From contig CALDPX010000070.1 of NCBI GenBank assembly GCA_937911745.1, forward strand, positions 1 through 29,115: a stretch of DNA of 29,115 bases, given 5' to 3'. How positions within the stretch are numbered: the stretch's first letter is position 1; each line of letters opens with the position of its first letter. Under the pieces are notes generated by a model, which saw only the letters and a list, made by a program, of their open reading frames with translations, did not search any database and was not told the DNA's origin. Shown here in pieces: positions 1 through 6,522 of this stretch. Made by a program: the position numbers and the translations under genes. This DNA is from an uncultured Alistipes sp. Its GTDB lineage: Bacteria; Bacteroidota; Bacteroidia; Bacteroidales; Rikenellaceae.

Positions 1-71
1 CACACCAGCACCTCGCCCGATATCACTTGCTGGGCGTACTCCTCGGCTGTATGTAGTTTCTGTTTACTCAT
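1..71 (-). CDS. Phage terminase large subunit, N-terminal fragment (runs off left edge)
   Basis: A minus-strand frame opens with ATG at 71-69 and reads MSKQKLHTAEEYAQQVISGE before leaving the window. The ATG overlaps the last 8 bases of the small-terminase gene (ATGAGTAA type overlap), the usual translational coupling of terS to terL in tailed phages. Only 23 codons are visible, so no ATPase or nuclease motif can be checked. The identity is inferred from position after the small subunit. By family knowledge the large subunit would be the ATP-driven DNA packaging motor and nuclease. Confidence 0.6.
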   Translation of the reverse strand, partial: MSKQKLHTAEEYAQQVISGEVLV

Positions 72-543
72 CTATCTCTTCAAATTCTGCGAATTCATCC
101 TTGGGTGTGTTGTCGTTAAGTATTGCCGACACTCGGCTGCGGCTCGATGGTGTCATACCGAACTCCACCGCCAGCGACTTGGCAGCTGCGAGTGCTCCTT
201 CGGCAACCTTGCGCTTCGGGTTGATTTGCGTAACGACACCCGCCTTGGTCATAACCTCAATGGTCACTCCCTCCTTCTCAATCTCCGCCATCATGTCGTG
301 GTAGAGAGCCATCTCTCGTGCATACGCCACGACCATATCCACGCCATAGACATCCAGGAGGTTGTTGTGCATCAGCTCTGTGGCAACCACCGCAAAGACC
401 TTCTTGGCAGTTCCTTTCAAACCGACCTTCGGGAGTTTGATAACGGTTGCACCCTGCACCGCAGGCTTGTCGGTCATGCGGCAAGGCTGGTCTGTGCCAC
501 GCAGAGCCTTGATGCTATCTGGTAGTTTCTTGCGTCCTTTCAT
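64..543 (-). CDS. Phage terminase small subunit, P27-like family
   Basis: 159 residues, the usual size for P27-family small terminase subunits. It starts with a basic stretch (MKGRKKLPDSIKALRGT), followed by the typical KLPKVGLKGTAKKVF region and a helical middle (about residues 50-100). The later segment with NPKRKVAEGALAAAKSLAVEFGMTPSSRSRV (about 108-140) matches the family pattern 'NP...A.......lk..a.efGltPssR.r'. The C-terminus is acidic. Small subunits recognise phage DNA and regulate the large-subunit motor. The gene overlaps the start of the large subunit downstream. Its upstream neighbours are a recombinase and an HNH endonuclease, the latter commonly found beside terminases. Confidence 0.85.
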   Translation of the reverse strand: MKGRKKLPDSIKALRGTDQPCRMTDKPAVQGATVIKLPKVGLKGTAKKVFAVVATELMHNNLLDVYGVDMVVAYAREMALYHDMMAEIEKEGVTIEVMTKAGVVTQINPKRKVAEGALAAAKSLAVEFGMTPSSRSRVSAILNDNTPKDEFAEFEEIDE

Positions 544-802
544 AGTTTCTCAAATTCTCCAATTTTGCATGTGCGTACAGAAGACTTGGGGCGCGATTGG
601 TTTTCGCAGGGTGTGAAGGAATTTGACCCCCTTCCCCCCTTGCGACCTCGTGCTGTTAATTGAGCCTTATCGCTCACCCATTATCAAAGAGTTACGGGCG
701 TTGCTGGTCGATTTTCGCCACTTTGCAACTCTCTGAATTTCAAATCGTCTAACATTCAATTAATCATACCTTCATTAAACCATCATTTGATGGCTCTGTT
801 TT
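544..802. other. Intergenic region upstream of the small terminase gene
   Basis: No convincing gene is present in these 259 bases. The notable feature is two C-runs at 627-631 and 634-639 (G-runs on the transcribed minus strand) separated by two T. A packaging (cos/pac) site often lies beside terS, so this is a reasonable place to look for one, but nothing here proves it. Confidence 0.3.
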
Positions 803-1726
803 TTAGTGCTTTTCGCCAATAATGTCCGCCACAACATTGCTGGGATTATCCTCCAGAAGCCTTCGCTTCATTGCCATATCAACATAGATTCTGGTTGTCG
901 CAGTGCTAGTATGACCGAGCAACTCTTTGATGACTTCTATGTCAACTCCCTGCTCAACGAGTAGGTTGCCGCAGGTGTGGCGGAGGGAGTGCGCGGTTAT
1001 CTTTGGGTCGTCTATGCCTATCATCCGCAGCTGCTTCTTGACAATGTGTGAGATTGTCTGCTTGGCAAGTCTTGTGGGGACTCTGCCTCGGCTGTGATTG
1101 ATGAAGAGAGGATCGTCCTCCTGGAAGTTACGCTCTGCAATGTAGTCCTCGAACAACTCCACAATCTTCTGCGGCAATGCCAGGATAGCGAGCTTGTCCA
1201 GATGCCCTTTGCGCTGGATGCGAAGTGTGGGAATGTTGTCCACCAATCCAAAGTCGCAGATGTTTATTCTCTCAATCTCACATGTACGCAGCCCCAGCAT
1301 TAGCATCATAGATACCAGCAACTTGTCACGCTTGCCTACGATAGTCATTGTAGGTATTGACTCCACCAGGCGTTGCGCCTGGAATGCTGTCAGCGGATTC
1401 TTGCGATGCATTCGCTGTCGCAGATGAGTTCTGATTCCACTGCCGATGTCATCGTAGTAGCCTCGCTCATGACAATAGCGATAGAACAGCCGAACAACCG
1501 TGAGGTAGGAGAAGTATGTGTAAGCACTCTTCATCTGCACCTGCAGGAACTCTTTGTAGCGAAGTATATCTCCTCGACTGGGTGAGCGTGGCTCTATCTG
1601 CTGACGCGATAACCACGAAAACCACAAGCGTATCTTGCGCCTATAATCCTCCTTGGTTGAAGGCAGGCAGTCGAGTGATAGAATCCACTCCTCTACAATC
1701 TGGTTTATAGTTAGTGTTGTTCTCAT
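803..1726 (-). CDS. Tyrosine recombinase / integrase, compact XerC-D-like form
   Basis: I chose the ATG at 1726 (MRTTLTINQIVEEWI), giving 307 residues; an upstream in-frame extension to 1771 does not resemble the family. An N-terminal core-binding (SAM-like) domain covers about residues 5-100. The catalytic domain follows with Arg147 (MLGLRTCEIERI), Lys173 (RIQRKGHLDK), His246/Arg249 (HSLRHTCG), His272 (LGHTSTATT) and Tyr281 (RIYVDM), so all catalytic residues are present. It lacks the arm-binding domain of ICE-type integrases. The position between an HNH gene and terS is unusual for a phage integrase, which normally sits at a prophage end. It could resolve multimers or drive an inversion instead. 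Activity is predicted from residues only. Confidence 0.88.
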   Translation of the reverse strand: MRTTLTINQIVEEWILSLDCLPSTKEDYRRKIRLWFSWLSRQQIEPRSPSRGDILRYKEFLQVQMKSAYTYFSYLTVVRLFYRYCHERGYYDDIGSGIRTHLRQRMHRKNPLTAFQAQRLVESIPTMTIVGKRDKLLVSMMLMLGLRTCEIERINICDFGLVDNIPTLRIQRKGHLDKLAILALPQKIVELFEDYIAERNFQEDDPLFINHSRGRVPTRLAKQTISHIVKKQLRMIGIDDPKITAHSLRHTCGNLLVEQGVDIEVIKELLGHTSTATTRIYVDMAMKRRLLEDNPSNVVADIIGEKH

Positions 1727-1913
1727 AGCGTGTCTTAAAAAAGTGGGTGGTGTACCACGACTTTCAGCCAATCAATCCCATCCATACTAATTTGTTGTTT
1801 TTGATTAATGATTCGTTGATAAGAAAACTTTTGTGGAAAGATTTGTATGTTGCGAACCACTGGAACACCACCGATCGTTTTACATCATAAGCATTGTGTT
1901 TTTAGTTAGACAT

Positions 1914-2210
1914 CTATTTATCCTTTGCGCTCTTACGAGCGTGGCAGGTATTGCAGAGGGATTGGAGATTCTCAATGTCGAGTGATGCACCGCCCTTGTT
2001 GATGGGGACAATGTGGTCAACCATCTGGGCGGGTGTCAGGCGACCCGATTTGAGACACTCCTCACACATAGGCTCCTGCTCCAGCTTTAAGGCTCGGAGC
2101 TTTCGCCAGTGTGTGCTCTGGTAGAACTCGGTGTTGTGGTGGCGGTAGCCCTCGAAGGGTTTTCGCTGCGGCAACCAGGGTCGAGGCGTTGTGCGTTTCA
2201 GTTTAGGCAT
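1914..2210 (-). CDS. HNH endonuclease, phage type
   Basis: The ATG at 2210 gives about 98 residues (MPKLKRTTPRPWLPQRKPF). It lies one base after the stop of the upstream gene (TGATATG), which supports this start over the longer frame to 2258. HNH architecture is clear: a zinc-type CEEC pair, the VDHIVPINKGG segment carrying the catalytic His, the ENLQSLCNTCHARK segment with Asn, a second CxxC and a final His. Such small HNH proteins are encoded next to terminases in many tailed phages, where several are needed for end cleavage during packaging. Here a recombinase gene separates it from terS. Confidence 0.88.
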   Translation of the reverse strand: MPKLKRTTPRPWLPQRKPFEGYRHHNTEFYQSTHWRKLRALKLEQEPMCEECLKSGRLTPAQMVDHIVPINKGGASLDIENLQSLCNTCHARKSAKDK

Positions 2211-2211
2211 A

Positions 2212-2487
2212 TCACAGAATAACTTTTGAGTCAAGAGGCTCATCTGCTGACTCCACACGAAACCCCTTTATTCGGATTATTTTTGCTTTCGGGAATCTCT
2301 CCGCCAACTCATAAGCAGAGAAAGCGAAGTGTTGATAGTCGCTCGTGATGGCGAATGTCTCGTACTTGATGAGGTTGAGTTTAAGAGCTCTTATGTCCTC
2401 ATCATCCCAAAGTAGCACCTTGCCATTATGAGTTGCGTACTTCCGCTTGCTGTTGGCGAGTTTGAATATCACTCTATACTCACTCAT
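2212..2487 (-). CDS. Small phage protein of unknown function (91 aa)
   Basis: 91 residues, not recognised. It is mostly alternating strands and helices with many Lys, Tyr and Phe residues (IKYETFAITSDYQHFAFSAY, then KAKIIRIKGFRVE), and it has no Cys pairs, membrane segment or nucleotide-binding motif. Its ATG overlaps the stop of the upstream gene by 4 bases and its stop is one base from the HNH start, so it is translationally coupled on both sides and probably real. It may be an accessory replication or recombination factor, going only by location. Confidence 0.6.
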   Translation of the reverse strand: MSEYRVIFKLANSKRKYATHNGKVLLWDDEDIRALKLNLIKYETFAITSDYQHFAFSAYELAERFPKAKIIRIKGFRVESADEPLDSKVIL

Positions 2488-2759
2488 ACCAGCTTCCGTC
2501 TGTAATTTTTCAACCTTACAAAAAGTTCTAACTCCAACTTGAGGATGGAGAGGGTTGGATAACGCCCCGTCTTACGACCTCGAACATACTTGCGGTACAT
2601 GCGGTCGATGAAGGTCTCGGCATCCTGACGATCCATCTGCGTGGCAAGAAGACGGAAACCTTGTGGCGCAACCTCTGATGGCGGTACAATAATCTCGAAG
2701 CGGCTTTGCTCATACGAGTAGCATAGCGATACAATCTGAATGCTTGTTATCGGTTTCAT
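2484..2759 (-). CDS. Small phage protein of unknown function (91 aa)
   Basis: 91 residues, not recognised. It starts MKPITSIQIVSLCYSYEQSR and ends in a very basic tail (RLKNYRRKLV). A second basic patch (YRKYVRGRKTGRYPTL) suggests nucleic-acid contact. It follows the DnaC-like gene by 10 bases and overlaps the next gene by 4 bases, so it belongs to the replication operon. The length equal to the next gene is coincidental; I see no clear sequence similarity between the two. Confidence 0.6.
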   Translation of the reverse strand: MKPITSIQIVSLCYSYEQSRFEIIVPPSEVAPQGFRLLATQMDRQDAETFIDRMYRKYVRGRKTGRYPTLSILKLELELFVRLKNYRRKLV

Positions 2760-2769
2760 CGTCGTCCTC

Positions 2770-3408
2770 CTATTTTCTCAAGCTCTCTCCCGCAAAGTGT
2801 ATCGTGCGGCAGAGGTGGGTTAAACGATCCATTGTACGGTCGCCATAACGCTCATATATCTGCTCTGGCGAGAGATTCGTGGAGATGAACACTGGACGAT
2901 GGTAGCGTTCCGCTGCGTTGAGCACCTGGTTGAAGCCCTCGCTCTTCTCTCCGTAGTCATTCATCATCGGCTCTACACCGAGCTCATCAATTACGGGGAA
3001 TCCCGATGAGAGAAGATGGTCGAGGTAAGTGCGAGAAGTCGCACCTTGAGCCTGCGGAGGTATAGGCATCATCTTGCCCATATCCTGCGCGTGTACGGGG
3101 AGCAAAACTCGATTCTTTATGCGGAACAATACGGGAAGTACATAGTTTAGGATGACACTCTTGCCTCGACCGCAGTCGCCCATAAGCATCAAGCCTTTGT
3201 CGTCTGTGTTGGTCATCCAATCGATTATTTCGTCATACTCTGGGAGGTGGTGGTAGATGTCGAAAGTGTGATCCACATCCTTGAATATCTGCTGAAAGAG
3301 CTGTGTGCAGAACTCTCTATCGCCCCACGACCAGCACCAACGCTCTCTGCGGTGGAGGTTGCCCTCGTGCAGCATCTGTCCAATAAGTTGTGATAGTTTG
3401 ATAGCCAT
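2770..3408 (-). CDS. DnaC/IstB-like helicase-loader ATPase
   Basis: 212 residues, a single AAA+ domain. Walker A is GDCGRGKS (77-84), Walker B is VIDELG (139-144), sensor I is VFISTNLS (173-180), and an arginine-finger-type segment GDRTMDRL lies at about 189-196. The first 50 residues contain Trp-rich sequence (RRERWCWSWGDREF). By family knowledge, such phage proteins load the replicative helicase at the origin opened by the initiator, which is probably the winged-helix protein encoded just upstream (12 bp apart). It lacks the insertion-sequence context of IstB, so a replication role is more likely than transposition. Confidence 0.85.
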   Translation of the reverse strand: MAIKLSQLIGQMLHEGNLHRRERWCWSWGDREFCTQLFQQIFKDVDHTFDIYHHLPEYDEIIDWMTNTDDKGLMLMGDCGRGKSVILNYVLPVLFRIKNRVLLPVHAQDMGKMMPIPPQAQGATSRTYLDHLLSSGFPVIDELGVEPMMNDYGEKSEGFNQVLNAAERYHRPVFISTNLSPEQIYERYGDRTMDRLTHLCRTIHFAGESLRK

Positions 3409-3420
3409 AGTGTTTTGTTT

Positions 3421-4272
3421 TTATTTGTTCGTTTTTTTACCTGCATTTCTTAATCGTTCGATGTAGCGTTGGCGTTTCTGCTCATCATCGCTTTGGATGA
3501 TTTGACCTACACGCTGACCATGCTGTCGTCCTGGCGGTTGACCACGAGGTGGTGGGGCATCTTTCAGAGCGAACAGCCCCGCCCAATTGTTAGCCATTGA
3601 TTGATCGACAATCCTTTGAGCAACCTCGGCATTCCCGCCCGACAGATTCTTGAGCATTGACAGACACTTCTTCGCTCCGATTTCACTGCGGTAGGACTCT
3701 TTTCGCGTTCGCTTGTACTCAAACCAGATGAGCATCAGTTCGCGCCAAGGGCTCTCTTGAAGCTTTGCCCACTCCTCCAGCACAAACTTTTTCTCTTTTG
3801 TGGGTTTTTCTCTTTTTGATTTACTTTTACCACTAGATTCTAAAGAATCGTATATAGGTCTGTCTAGTTTATATATGTTCCCATTTTGTGTTTCATTTTG
3901 AGACGCGGCAGGCACTTCACTTCCCTGCTGCGTCCCGCTTTGCGTTTCATTTTGGGACACAGATTGGGACGCATATTGCGACACAACAATACCTTCAAGT
4001 GAGCGTAGTGTGTAAATCGCACTCTGCGAACTACCGCGCATCTCTATCTCCACCAGACCTCGATCCGCCAACTGCTCACGCGATCGATAAATGGTCGAGC
4101 GAGTCATCTGGGTACGACTTTCGAGAAGAGATATGGGGATGGTTATGCGCTCCGCCCACCCAGCTCTGTTTGCGGTGTACATAAGCGCATGCCACAACGA
4201 TATGGAGGATGGCGTGAGATGGTGCGTTTCGAGCCATTCATAAAACAACCGTATTTCTGCTAGGTAGTTCAT
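3421..4272 (-). CDS. Phage replication protein with N-terminal winged helix (DnaD/O-like)
   Basis: 283 residues in three parts. Residues 1-95 form a helix-turn-helix domain (SLWHALMYTANRAGW, then SRTQMTRSTIYRSREQLADRGLVEIE). Residues 100-160 are a low-complexity linker rich in Ser, Gln and Asn with repeated QNETQ. Residues 165-245 form a helical domain like the C-terminal domain of phage replication proteins (EEWAKLQESPWRELMLIWFEYKRTR, MLKNLSGG, MANNWAGLFALKD). The last 40 residues are basic. Its stop is 12 bp from the helicase loader, the usual initiator-loader pair. The DNA encoding the linker contains near-identical repeats that may be origin iterons, as in the lambda O gene. Confidence 0.75.
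   Translation of the reverse strand: MNYLAEIRLFYEWLETHHLTPSSISLWHALMYTANRAGWAERITIPISLLESRTQMTRSTIYRSREQLADRGLVEIEMRGSSQSAIYTLRSLEGIVVSQYASQSVSQNETQSGTQQGSEVPAASQNETQNGNIYKLDRPIYDSLESSGKSKSKREKPTKEKKFVLEEWAKLQESPWRELMLIWFEYKRTRKESYRSEIGAKKCLSMLKNLSGGNAEVAQRIVDQSMANNWAGLFALKDAPPPRGQPPGRQHGQRVGQIIQSDDEQKRQRYIERLRNAGKKTNK
3885..3958. repeat. Two near-identical 20-mers inside the replication gene (candidate origin iterons)
   Basis: The 20-mers at 3885-3904 and 3939-3958 differ at two positions (consensus TTTGYGTTTCATTTTGRGAC). Shorter GGGACRCA / GCGACACA echoes follow up to about 3985. They lie in the linker-coding part of the initiator gene, which is where lambda-type phages keep their origin. 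They could equally be a by-product of repeated QNETQ codons. Confidence 0.4.
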
Positions 4273-4628
4273 TACGACAAGGTTACTTTGAGGTCTTCGG
4301 TCAGAATTCGGCTGTTCGCTGTGTAGGGAATGAAGTCTGCTCCATCCATCAGTTCGCCTATGCCATAGTTGTAGAGCTGGGCAACGCGCAACACCTCGCG
4401 CTTGGAGAAGAAGACACGACCTCCCAGCACAACCCTACGGATGTAACCGTTGGCTTGCCATCGTTCGATTGTACGCTTGGAGATTCCGATGCTTTTTGAG
4501 GCTGCATCTTTGGTTAGATATACTTTGTCAAAGCCGATATCGTTCAGCTTAGCCAACTCCTCGACATCCCTGCGAAGTCTGCGAATCTCGATCTCAAGAT
4601 GTCGCTGTTTTGATTGATTTTTGCTCAT
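4272..4628 (-). CDS. Excisionase-type helix-turn-helix protein
   Basis: The ATG at 4628 (MSKNQSKQRHLEIEIRRLRR) gives 118 residues; the longer frame to 4673 runs into the promoter region. A short coiled-coil-like N-terminus precedes an HTH_17/MerR-like segment, LTKDAASKSIGISKRTIERW, then GYIRRVVLGGRVFFSKREVL with a typical wing. This is the pattern of small Bacteroidetes excisionase and regulator proteins. It overlaps the replication gene start by one base. A tandem-repeat operator lies upstream (4682-4710) and could be its own binding site. Role by family: DNA bending for excision, or repression. Confidence 0.78.
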   Translation of the reverse strand: MSKNQSKQRHLEIEIRRLRRDVEELAKLNDIGFDKVYLTKDAASKSIGISKRTIERWQANGYIRRVVLGGRVFFSKREVLRVAQLYNYGIGELMDGADFIPYTANSRILTEDLKVTLS

Positions 4629-4681
4629 ACTCGTTCGGTTTTGCTTTCTGGCTGCAAAGTTCCGAAGTGGCAAAACAAAAA

Positions 4682-4710
4682 GTTAGGTACTACCTTAGGC
4701 ACTACCTAAC
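4682..4710 (-). promoter_or_regulatory. Tandem 12-bp repeat / palindromic operator upstream of the HTH gene
   Basis: On the minus strand this reads as two tandem 12-mers, TTAGGTAGTGCC and TAAGGTAGTACC, then TAAC. The outer 8 bases GTTAGGTA (4682-4689) and TACCTAAC (4703-4710) are perfect inverted repeats. It lies 54 bp upstream of the HTH protein start. A sequence resembling a Bacteroidetes -7 element (GAACTTTG, 4662-4655 minus) sits between. Likely an operator for this or another phage regulator. Confidence 0.5.
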
Positions 4711-4753
4711 AAATAAAAATGAGTGGCGTTGATAATGAGATATTTACAACTTG

Positions 4754-5359
4754 TTACTCTGCGCCTAGCGAACGCAGCAGTTCGCGTATAAAACGGACAC
4801 GCGACTCGCCTCGACCAAGTAGCTCATCCCTCCGAGCGTAGGCGTTGGGAATGGTTGTATTAAAGAGATGCTCAAACTCCTGGACGATGGAGATAAAAGG
4901 AGAACGATTGCCTTTGCTATCGGTACATGCGCCTACGGCATCAAGAGCTGTGAGTAAACTAATGAGAGCCGTTTTAGAGTGCTTCTCAGTATTCCAATAA
5001 AGAGGTGATTCTCGTCTAGCTCCTGCGGCTTTGGTAGCGGGGAACAGAGTGGGATATTGTAACTGTTTTTCGAGTAGTTCTAGTTCTACCAACATCTGTT
5101 TCAGAGCGAGTGATGCGTAGGTTTGTGTGTGACTGCCTCGTTCATTGATAAACTGCGTACTCTGAACTCGCAGGTCGAGAATCTCGTAGGTGGATTTAAT
5201 GGTTCGGAACTTGTCCTTATAGTGCATATCCCCATCTGATACACCCAGGAGCACAGAGCGAAAATCGGTATATGCGGCTAGTAGATAGTTGGGGTCATAG
5301 TCGTGCTTTTTACCACGCAGCAATATTCGCATGAAGCGACATTCTAATATTTCATTCAT
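4754..5359 (-). CDS. rteC: RteC-like regulator (short form)
   Basis: 201 residues. The C-terminal half matches what I know of RteC: W-x-x-x-KHSKTALISLLTALDAVGA, where RteC has 'W....KTDLVELIYAL', then IVQEFEHLFNTTIPNAYARRDEL and SRVRFIRELLRSL, where RteC has 'FE..FN..L.n.Y....e...Rk..rTkFLd.L...L'. RteC activates excision genes of CTnDOT-type elements in Bacteroides. This copy is shorter than the classical protein and may lack part of the N-terminus. It heads the minus-strand operon and lies next to the excisionase-type HTH gene, consistent with control of the mobile element. Confidence 0.7.
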   Translation of the reverse strand: MNEILECRFMRILLRGKKHDYDPNYLLAAYTDFRSVLLGVSDGDMHYKDKFRTIKSTYEILDLRVQSTQFINERGSHTQTYASLALKQMLVELELLEKQLQYPTLFPATKAAGARRESPLYWNTEKHSKTALISLLTALDAVGACTDSKGNRSPFISIVQEFEHLFNTTIPNAYARRDELLGRGESRVRFIRELLRSLGAE

Positions 5360-5737
5360 ATCGTTAAAGTCGTTATATAGGCGACTAGGTCGCGATTTAT
5401 AAAAGAATTTCTATTGCTCCGTTTCAAGCGATATCAAGAAGGAGAGAACAATGATTTTAAGTGGATGTAAAGAGGTAGCCCGACCGAAAACAGACGGGCA
5501 GAACAGAGGCAAATGAGTCGGAGATCGTATCTGAATACTTGAACTCATAACTCAAACTTCGCAACAGAAAAGAGTATAAAGAAAAACGGATTTTTTGACA
5601 ATTTCTGTCACTAGTAACTTTATTACATCGAAGTGTAACTTTTTGTGAAATTGTGGTGTCAATAAAAAAACTTTCAATATCTTTGTAGTCGCATTGGTGC
5701 TTTTGCGCCATTGCACACATATTTAAGATGTTTTATG
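5360..5737. other. Intergenic region between the divergent rteC and DprA-like transcripts
   Basis: About 380 bases without a gene I accept. It must hold the promoter of the minus-strand rteC operon and that of the plus-strand transcript. A plus-strand TAnnTTTG box is at 5678-5685. A segment near 5536-5562 (TGAACTCA, then AACTTCGCAAC) resembles the left arm of the structured element at 5746-5768, so the arm may be partly duplicated. An 87-codon minus frame crosses the region, but it resembles nothing known and overlaps these signals. Confidence 0.4.
5678..5685 (+). promoter_or_regulatory. Candidate Bacteroidetes -7 box (TATCTTTG)
   Basis: Matches the TAnnTTTG consensus for the primary sigma factor of Bacteroidetes. 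A TTGTGG segment at 5651 could serve as the -33 element, although its spacing is longer than usual. Transcription from here would start near 5692 and include the structured element and the DprA-like gene. Confidence 0.4.
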
Positions 5738-5745
5738 CGTCTTCT

Positions 5746-5920
5746 TCTGAACTCAGAACTTCGCAACTTCATTATTAGGAAGAAGGATTCGGCACAAGAC
5801 ATCCCCGTTGATGTATCCGCATCAGCTACGCTTGGCGTGGTTGATGTTATATATACATCTGGCGTGGGCTGTCTGTGCTGCTTATTCTTCCTAATGGGCA
5901 GCGAAGGTCCTGAGTTCGGA
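5746..5920 (+). ncRNA. Candidate structured RNA or inverted-repeat element with nested stems
   Basis: The segment folds on itself almost end to end. Stems are 5746-5756 with 5910-5920 (11 bp, one G-U), 5759-5764 with 5901-5906 (6 bp), 5774-5784 with 5885-5895 (11 bp perfect), 5792-5801 with 5870-5878 (9 bp plus one bulged A), 5810-5816 with 5853-5859 (7 bp), and 5826-5831 with 5835-5840 (6 bp, triloop). All nest in order, which is very unlikely by chance. It could be a leader or trans-acting RNA, a MITE-like element, or the DNA of a small ORF (64 codons from 5735) that happens to be palindromic. No reverse transcriptase is nearby, so I do not call it a retron. Confidence 0.55.
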
Positions 5921-5950
5921 ATAAGTTAGTGCAGCAACCTGCGCTTTTTT

Positions 5951-6409
5951 ATGGACAGCTATCTAGGCAACGAACAACTCCTCGACCAGACGCTGGTCGC
6001 ATTCTTCGCCTCACGCGAGACTCCCGATGATGTCGCTCAAAGAGCCCTTCGCTGGGCGGTGATGATTTGCCAAACAGATAAAGTCGTAATCAGCGGCTTT
6101 CACTCTCCCCTCGAAAAAGAAGTCCTCAATGTTTTACTAGAACACAAGCATCCCGTTATCCTTGCACTGGGGCGTTCTGTCTATAAGCGAGTGCCGCAGC
6201 AATTTGAGCAGCCACTTGCCGAAGGGCGTATGCTGATTGTGAGCATTAGTAACTCTGTTCGCCAGGGCTGGTGGACATCTCAACACCGCAATTGGACAAT
6301 CGCTGATTGGGCAGATGAGTGCGTCTGGGCAGGCGTTCATCGGGGCAGTGCATTGGATGTTCCCTTTGACATATATCTGTCAAAAAGCAAGAAAATAGAG
6401 GATTTTTAA
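5951..6409 (+). CDS. DprA/Smf-like Rossmann (SLOG-type) protein
   Basis: 152 residues. It resembles the nucleotide-binding Rossmann core of DprA/Smf: KVVISGFHSPLEKEVLNVLL replaces the 'GGArGID..ah..al' segment, PVILALGRSVYKRVP the 'Tiavl.cGld..YP' segment, and LAEGRMLIVS the 'l...G.liSE' strand, followed by NWTIADWADECVWAG. The usual DprA winged helix and SAM-like domains are absent. Stand-alone proteins of this type are common beside Bacteroidetes mobile elements, and SLOG relatives bind nucleotide-derived ligands in conflict systems. The sequence does not show whether this one binds single-stranded DNA or a nucleotide. The structured leader upstream may control it. Confidence 0.65.
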   Translation: MDSYLGNEQLLDQTLVAFFASRETPDDVAQRALRWAVMICQTDKVVISGFHSPLEKEVLNVLLEHKHPVILALGRSVYKRVPQQFEQPLAEGRMLIVSISNSVRQGWWTSQHRNWTIADWADECVWAGVHRGSALDVPFDIYLSKSKKIEDF

Positions 6410-6462
6410 CTCCTTGCTTACACATTTTCTCAAAAATACACCTCCGTCTGCCGAATTTTGCT

Positions 6463-6470
6463 TATTTTTG
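6463..6470 (+). promoter_or_regulatory. Candidate -7 box for the hsd operon (TATTTTTG)
   Basis: Fits TAnnTTTG and lies 52 bp upstream of the hsdR start, in the only sizable gap before the operon. I see no good -33 element, so this is tentative. Confidence 0.35.
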
Positions 6471-6522
6471 TATAATACTTTATTACGAGAAGTAAAGCAA
6501 TACTCTGGCCAGTGAATAATAA

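Noticed and set aside
2770..3408. IstB of an IS21-type insertion sequence
   Set aside because: No IstA transposase or terminal repeats; the gene order with a winged-helix initiator fits a phage helicase loader.
3885..3985. CRISPR array
   Set aside because: Only two imperfect repeats, embedded in a coding sequence, with no spacer pattern or cas genes.
5457..5720. An 87-codon minus-strand frame upstream of rteC
   Set aside because: It resembles no family, is poor in recognisable structure and overlaps the region that must hold two divergent promoters.
5746..5920. Retron msr/msd or integron attC site
   Set aside because: No reverse transcriptase or integron integrase is encoded nearby, and the conserved attC ends are not visible.
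5735..5929. A 64-codon plus-strand ORF over the structured element
   Set aside because: Possible but not called as a gene. The nested stems explain the sequence better, and the peptide resembles nothing I know. It is kept as the alternative reading of the element.
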